From NCBI RefSeq assembly GCF_016808335.1, contig NC_053145.1, forward strand, positions 29,151,120-29,215,119: DNA of 64,000 nucleotides, given 5' to 3'. Of the stretch, positions 58,421-64,000 are shown one piece after another (position 1 is the stretch's first letter; each line of letters starts with the position of its first letter). Under the pieces are notes generated by a model that was not told where the DNA came from, searched no databases, and saw only the letters and a list, made by a program, of their open reading frames with translations. This DNA comes from Panicum virgatum. Taxonomy: Eukaryota > Streptophyta > Magnoliopsida > Poales > Poaceae. The translations under genes and the position numbers were made by a program.

Positions 58421-60080
58421 TCACTTCGGACCAACGCTCGGTGATGGCGCTGCAGTCTTGGGTACCCACTTCTGCACAATCCTTGGTGCGGGTTTGTCTT
58501 CTAGGTTAGTCGTCTTTTTGGTCATCACAGGCGGGCTTTTAGCTTTCTTCTTGACGGGTGCAGCGATCTTCTTTGTCGCGATGGACGCGATGACTTCTGT
58601 CTCCTTCTTCGCTTCCTTCTTGTTCGGCTCCTCTTCTTTCTTTGGCTTCTCCTCTGTGACATGGCGGTGAGGCGGAACATATTTGACATTGATCATGTTG
58701 CATACCTCGAGGCGTGGACGAAACTTGAATTCGCTTGTGGTGCCATTGATGTCGAACTTTATCTCCCCCTTGCCAACGTCGATGTTTGCCCTTGCGGTCT
58801 TGAGGAAAGGCCTCCCAAGTATGAGAGGTGCCTTGCTCTCTTCTCCCATATCGAGAATCACAAAGTCAATGGGGACTAAGTGTTCTCCAATCTTCACGGG
58901 CACGTCTTCGGCGATTCCCAAAGGATAGCGAACGGAATTGTCCGCTAACTCTAGGCACATGGCGGTGGGCTCCGGCTCTGGTAAGTGTAGCTTCTCGAAC
59001 ACATTCTTTGGCATGACGCTCACACTTGCACCGAGATCACAAAGTGCTCCTTCGAACATAAGAGATCCAATGGAACACGGGATGGTAGGACATCCGGGGT
59101 CCCTCTTCTTTTCAGGAGCTTCATTAGCGATTGCCGCGCTACATTCCTTGGTTAGCTTGACAGTGCTTGGCGATATCTCACGCTTGTTTCCCATGATGTC
59201 TTTGAAGTAGCGAGAATACGTCAGAACTTGTAGAGCGTCCAAGAGCGGCATATTGATGCTCAACCTGCGTACCATGTCAACAAATTTGTTGAATTGCTTG
59301 TCTTCATGTTTACCTTTGCGGTATCATGGTCTTGGCGGTAGAATCTTGGTGTCTATATCATCTAGCTCAAACTCTGGCTCTTCGGTGACTATCTCTGGCA
59401 TAGGAGTAGGTGCCTTCTCCTTGATGATGGTCTCCACTTCAACTCTTGGCTTAGGCTTCCTTGCTCCCGCCGCATGTTCGGGTTCTTTGGTCTCCTTTCT
59501 CGAGCAAGTTTGAATTGCCTTAGCCGTCTCCAGACTTTGAGGTTGCCCCGGCAATTTTCCTTCGTTGCTAGATAAGCGTCCGTCGAGCTGGGCTACTTGC
59601 GTTTCTAGCATCTTCATCATGTTGAGTACTTGAAGGTTAGAGCTCCCGACCTCCGTCACCTTGCCATCAATGTTTTCCAAGATCTTGTCCATAGCCTTGA
59701 ACTTGGTGACTGTGTCCTTGTTGATCTTGCCTTGCTCCTCCATGAACTCCTTCAATTGTATGCGAAGAGGCACCGAGTTTTGAATGGAAGAGCTTGCATT
59801 AAATTGGGGTCTACCTTGCCCGTAGCGGAAGTTGGTTGGCGGAATCCATTCTTCCTTCTTCATGTAGTCGAGCATCTTGGCTTCCTCCGGGCAATTCTTT
59901 TGGACGTGGCCGTACTCTCCACATTCTTCACATGTAGACCTCGTTTCGGCCGCCTTCAAATCGATAGCTTGGGCTTCTTTCTTTTCCACTTCCATCTTCT
60001 CCAACCTTCTCATGAGCGAGTCGATCTTCCCTTCTAGCACTTCTTCGCGTTCCACTTGTAATACACTCTTTGCGGCACCC
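58421..60080 (-). pseudogene. Element R gag C-terminus and aspartic protease
   Basis: A gag tail with a zinc knuckle CEECGEYGHVQKNC (CX2CX4HX4C), then in the same frame the protease (LCDLGASVSVMPKNVFEKLH, APLILGRPFLKTARANIDVG) and a Lys/Glu-rich tail. A TGA at 59324-59326 separates the two and fits CGA with one C-to-T. The active site reads DLG. The gag N-terminus is missing: sequence upstream of 60081 belongs to the Tekay LTR. Confidence 0.8.
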
Positions 60081-63000
60081 TGTAACACCCGGTTTATAAA
60101 AGGACATAAACCGAGCAATCATATACGTGCCAGGATCAAGTCACACGTATATACAACAGAATGAACAGTATATCACAGCACATATCACGAATAAGACATA
60201 ATAAAGCGAATACGAATGTTATTTATTACATAAATGACAAAATGTCTGATACAGCGGAAGCGAAGTACAAATACGATAAAAGCTCTCCGAAGCTGAAGCA
60301 GGGCGCCGCAGGGACGTCGACTGGGAGACGAACGCCTAGAAGTCCTCGTAATCCTGGTAGCGCTGAACAAACTCCCTCGTGTCGGCAGGAACTGAGCAGC
60401 AGTAGCGTAGCCAAGAGGAAAAAGTAGAGAAGAGGCAAGAGTGAGTACGCAACTTGTACTCAACAAGTATAACACAAACTATGAGGCTCTAGGTTGGCTG
60501 ACTGAACTGCATTAGCTTTTAAGTGTTGGCAAAATTTTATTAAAGCTATTTACTACGAGTTGATGAATTACCATTAACCCAGTTACATAGTAATTAGTCA
60601 AATTTAATCATGATACTACTGAGAACCAAACCAAAACCAAGCCACCAAGGTAACCCCGAGAGGCACCTCCCTCGTCGGAAGGAGACAACCCCACTAATCA
60701 AAAGGAGGATCTGGGCCGCTCATAACCGTGAGCACGGCTAGTATACCAGTTTTACACTCTGCAGAGGTTGCACATCTTTCCCCACAAGTCGTGAGCTACG
60801 CTAGAGGTTCATCGCACTTCCTTAGGTGAGATGACTAGCGACTCACTACGAGGCCGTTACAAAGAATCTCGTTGGTAAGGCGTAACCGCGAGAGATAGGT
60901 CAGCGACAATGGGGCCCACCTCTGGGGGTACAAGCACAGGAGCGCAATCCAAGCACAGACCAAGCCGGAGGAGCAGGGACCATTGAAGCTTACTACTCTT
61001 GCCCCGCAGGTAAGTTACTCCAAACCAAAAAGACCTAATTAGTAAGCCAAGTCTATCCCATTCTAGCCTTGTGGTAGCGCTGTTGTCCCAGGTTGTCGCT
61101 CTATGAACCGGTCCTTATGGAGAGTGGCCAACCAAGCACTAAGCACCGTGCTGGCCCCCTAAACCATGTTTCTACAAAAACCATCTTTTAACGAGACGTG
61201 AGCCACTCATCCACACAGAGGGCCACTCTCAGAATTAAGTTCAAGTAAACCATTAATCAAATTAATTAAAAAGGACTAGAGTGTGTTTTAGCGCAGCAAC
61301 CTAGCACAACTAACCAAAATGCAACCCAAAGGATATATATAAAGGATATGAAGTGGCTAGGAAATCCTTATAGGCATACAGTATTAAAATGCAGTATGAA
61401 ATTGTAATTAAAGGTGATAGGTTGTTCATGTTACACTTGCCTTCCTCGTACTGCTCTTGCTGCTGCTCAAAGGGCTCGGAAGAAGGCTGCTCCTGGTACT
61501 GGTACTGGGGCTCCTCAGATGGATCAACGTCTACTCACGAACACATGGCCAAAACAATGCACAGTAATAAGCATACAAGCAAACACTAACAAAAACTAAG
61601 AAACAATACATCAATACATAAAAACAGCACATTAAACTAGTCTAAAACTATTCTATGCGTTACAACGATCGCGTGGACATAAAGAACGCCTAAATCGGAG
61701 CTAAAACGCATAATCTAGGCTAAAAACAAGTTCTAGGGGCTTATTTGTAATAAAAACAGGGTTCCAGGGACTTTTCTGCTAAAACCGAGGACTAAAACGT
61801 AAAAACCAGAAAGATCCGTGGGCCAATGAGCAAAAAAAACCCTAACTGGATGGCGGGTATAAAATCTACAAAGCGCAGGGGCTAAAACATAAAATCAGGG
61901 GCGGATTTGGAAATACTTTTACACTAGAAAGGACTGCGGGTTGAATCTGAGAAAACTCAGGGTCTCTTTAACAAAAGATCCAGGCTGAAGCGGTACGCGC
62001 CAATCTGGATCGTTGGATCCAGATCTGATGGTCTGGGTTTTAAGGGCGCTGGATCTAATCAGGGCCGTAGATCTAGGATCGGACGGCTGACACGATTCGC
62101 GCGCGGGAGCGGCGGCGATAAGTCGCCGGAGCTCTGCTCCGCGGCGGGGGGCTCGCCGGGGTTGGCCAATCTGGCGTCCCCGTGGTCGATTCGGGCCGCG
62201 GCTTGGCTCGGGAGCATGTCCGTGGCACGCGCAAGCCACTGGGGCACTCAGGGGAGAGGATTGGGGCGCGGGACGTTGTGAGTGGCGGCGATGGCGGGCG
62301 AACGCGGCGGAGTTCGCCGGCGCGAGCGTTCTGGGCGACGCCAGGGGCTACGGACCACGAACTCTAACGCCAAAAGGACCGAGGAGGGTTGTGGGTTCTC
62401 ACCGGGGCTTCTGGTGGCCGGAGACATCGCGCAGGGTGCTTGGCGTCGCGGACCGGCGGCGAGTCGCAGCGGTGCTCGGGGGAAGGGTCGAAGCAGGGGC
62501 GCGCTGGGCTCCTGGACTCCTTGGGTCGGGGCGGGGCGCCCCTGGAGTCAACGTGGGGCTTCTGCGCGGCTCCGGTGTGCTGGGGTGGGGTGATGTGGCG
62601 GAGCAGCGACGGCACCGTGGCTCGGCACGGCGGCGCAGGGCGGCGGGCTAGGGTTAGGGAGGCTGCTGCGGATGAGGGCGCAGGGAGGGGTCACGGGGGG
62701 TCAAATAGAGCCGGAGCCCAGGGATTTCGGCTCGGGCGTTACGGAAGGGGATCCCGGGGATCAAGGCCGGGGATGCCGCGCGGTCGTTGCGAGCGCTGCG
62801 CGGGGGAGACGAACCTGCCAGTGGGGCCGGACCGTCAGCGGGTTGGGGCAGCGGGCGACAGTGGCGGGTGGGACCGGCGGGTCAGGGCGGAAGACGCGCG
62901 GCGCGGGCGAGCGGGCTGCTGCGCGAGCGGGGGGGGGGGGATGAAGACAGGCCTGCGGCTGGGCCGTGCAGAGCTGGGCCAAGCGGGCGCTTGCGCGGGC

Positions 63001-63389
63001 AGCGCTGGCAGGCCGAGCGGGGGGTGCTGGGCTGGCTGAGGCGCTGGGCCGGAGCGGATTGGGCTGGGCTCGGGAGAAAAGAAGTGGGCCGCGGGTTTGG
63101 GTTGGCTCTTTTGGATTCCTTTCCCTTTTCTATTTCTTTTCCTTTCCCCTCAACTCAAAATTATTTGAATTCAATTGAATTTGAATTCAAACTCCTATAC
63201 AAACAAACAAAACAAAACCATGCTCCAGAATGAATGCAACACAAAAAAAATTAAACCTATGATAAATTTTAATTACTTAAGGAACAAAAATTAGATTAAA
63301 TGACAACTAAACACAATAAACCTTAGAAAATTAAATGAAGCCAATTAAATTTATTATTAAAAGCTGGAAATTAAAATTAGGGTGTTACA
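60081..63389 (-). repeat. 3' LTR of a Tekay/Del-type chromovirus, 3.3 kb
   Basis: The plus-strand ends are TGTAACACCC (60081-60090) and GGGTGTTACA (63380-63389), perfect inverted repeats. On the minus strand GACGAGATTTCTTTAAGGGG and TAGGCTA precede the LTR, the typical Tekay polypurine region. An unusually GC-rich segment (about 62050-63080) lies inside the LTR; long reading frames there (for example 62389-63039) are low-complexity Gly/Arg/Ala and are not taken as genes. The left flank CACCC (60076-60080) is the presumed target duplication; the partner is outside the window. Confidence 0.88.
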
Positions 63390-63412
63390 TAGCCTACCCC
63401 CTTAAAGAAATC
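63390..63412 (-). promoter_or_regulatory. Polypurine tract of the Tekay element
   Basis: On the minus strand GATTTCTTTAAGGGGGTAGG runs into the LTR start. It is the site where plus-strand synthesis is primed. Confidence 0.75.
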
Positions 63413-63425
63413 TCGTCCCCGAGAT

Positions 63426-64000
63426 TTAGCTGGGCTGGCTAGCAAAGAGATCTGGATAGGTCTTCCTCAACTCATCTTCTCGCTCCCAAGTAGCCTCAGC
63501 TTCACTGTGGTGACTCCACTGAACTCTGCACATCTTGATGCGCTTGTTCCGAGTAACCCTCTCTGATGTCTCCAGAATCTTTACCGGATGCTCAGTGTAA
63601 GTCAGATCTTCCTGCACATCTACACCATCCAGGGGTGCCTGCTCCTCGGGTACTCGCAGACACCTCTTCAGCTGGGATATATGGAAGACATCGTGAACTC
63701 CCGAGAGGCTGAGAGGTAACTCCAGGCGATAAGCAACTTCGCCTTTCTGCTCTAGCACCTTGAATGGCCCCACATACCGAGGTGCTAACTTCCCCTTGAC
63801 ATTGAATCTGCGGATTCCTCTCATCGGAGACACCTTCAGATACACATAATCACCGACACTGAAAGTCAGGTCTCTCCGTTTGCCATCTGCATAGCTCTTC
63901 TGTCTGCTCTATGCAATCCTCAGATTTTCTCGCACAGCCTGAACCATCTGCTCTGCGTCATCTATGATCTCAGGGCCAAAGAGCTGCTTCTCACCAATCT
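63426..64000 (-). pseudogene. Tekay chromointegrase C-terminal part
   Basis: Minus-strand frame running off the window. It shows the GPY/F module (PRYVGPFKVLEQKGEVAYRL, then HDVFHISQLKRC) followed by a chromodomain-like tail (VKILETSERVTR, RVQWSHHSEAEATWEREDEL). Integrases of chromoviruses use this tail to target heterochromatin. TAG at 63909-63911 interrupts the frame and fits CAG with one C-to-T. Confidence 0.85.

Larger units (their letters stand above)
53467..60080 (-). mobile_element. Non-autonomous Athila-like element R, internal region, truncated
   Basis: On the minus strand: gag (cut at 60080), protease, a 1.3-kb spacer without RT or integrase, a third ORF, a 1.9-kb non-coding tail and a polypurine tract against LTR B. 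Proteins differ clearly from element L, so this is another family. The upstream gag and 5' LTR are lost because a Tekay-type LTR begins at 60081. Confidence 0.75.

Noticed and set aside
62282..63233. Long plus-strand frames (up to 216 aa) in the Tekay LTR
   Set aside because: G+C-rich low-complexity sequence inside an LTR, open in several frames, no domain.

Overview
This is nuclear DNA from a flowering plant, almost certainly a grass (Poaceae), and by the repeat families probably a panicoid such as Setaria, Panicum or a relative; the species is inferred, not read directly. The evidence is intron-rich genes with GT-AG splice sites, grass-type CACTA, MULE, hAT, MITE and SMART elements, and a thick nest of LTR retrotransposons. 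No rRNA, CRISPR or bacterial features were seen.

The left 29 kb is the genic part. It opens inside a CACTA element (1-1429, with a decayed Ulp1/C48-protease gene). A 633-bp non-autonomous CACTA (2530-3162, GGT target duplication) follows, then a wrecked Athila-type Ty3/gypsy fragment (about 3180-6470, minus). Three host genes come next, all on the plus strand: SNI1 (7991-20262, 15 exons, 472 aa, SMC5/6-linked repressor of systemic acquired resistance), an ATP11-type mitochondrial F1-ATPase assembly factor (21556-24054, 4 exons, 244 aa), and a ROP/RAC small GTPase (26723-28593, 7 exons, 197 aa, one GC-AG intron). SNI1 is heavily loaded with transposons: a hAT with an 8-bp TSD 211 bp before the ATG, a full-length MULE with 147-bp TIRs and a 9-bp TSD in intron 10, and a second hAT carrying a nested foldback in intron 12. 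A complete 281-bp SMART/TRIM with TSD TTTAG lies between ATP11 and the ROP gene.

From about 29.1 kb to the end everything is retrotransposon. In order: a minus-strand LTR of copia type; a leader remnant and LTR ('LTR A') of an Athila-like element; a young Tat-lineage Ty3/gypsy element inserted into LTR A (32701-46168, 1.2-kb LTRs differing at about nine sites); the internal region of a non-autonomous Athila-like element ('L'); another LTR ('LTR B', 52042-53466); the internal region of a second, different non-autonomous element ('R'); and a 3.3-kb LTR plus chromointegrase end of a Tekay/Del-type chromovirus that cuts R at 60081 and runs off the window.

The most interesting object is the Tat element. 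Besides gag-protease-RT-RNase H-integrase on the plus strand, it carries two antisense genes near its 3' end. One is a multi-exon plant-mobile-domain gene whose first four exons join in perfect frame and which has its own antisense TATA-like box. L and R are also notable: each keeps gag, protease and an Athila-type third ORF but has no RT, RNase H or integrase. Many premature stops across these elements are what C-to-T changes at CAG, CAA, CGA or TGG codons would give, the expected footprint of cytosine-methylation decay.
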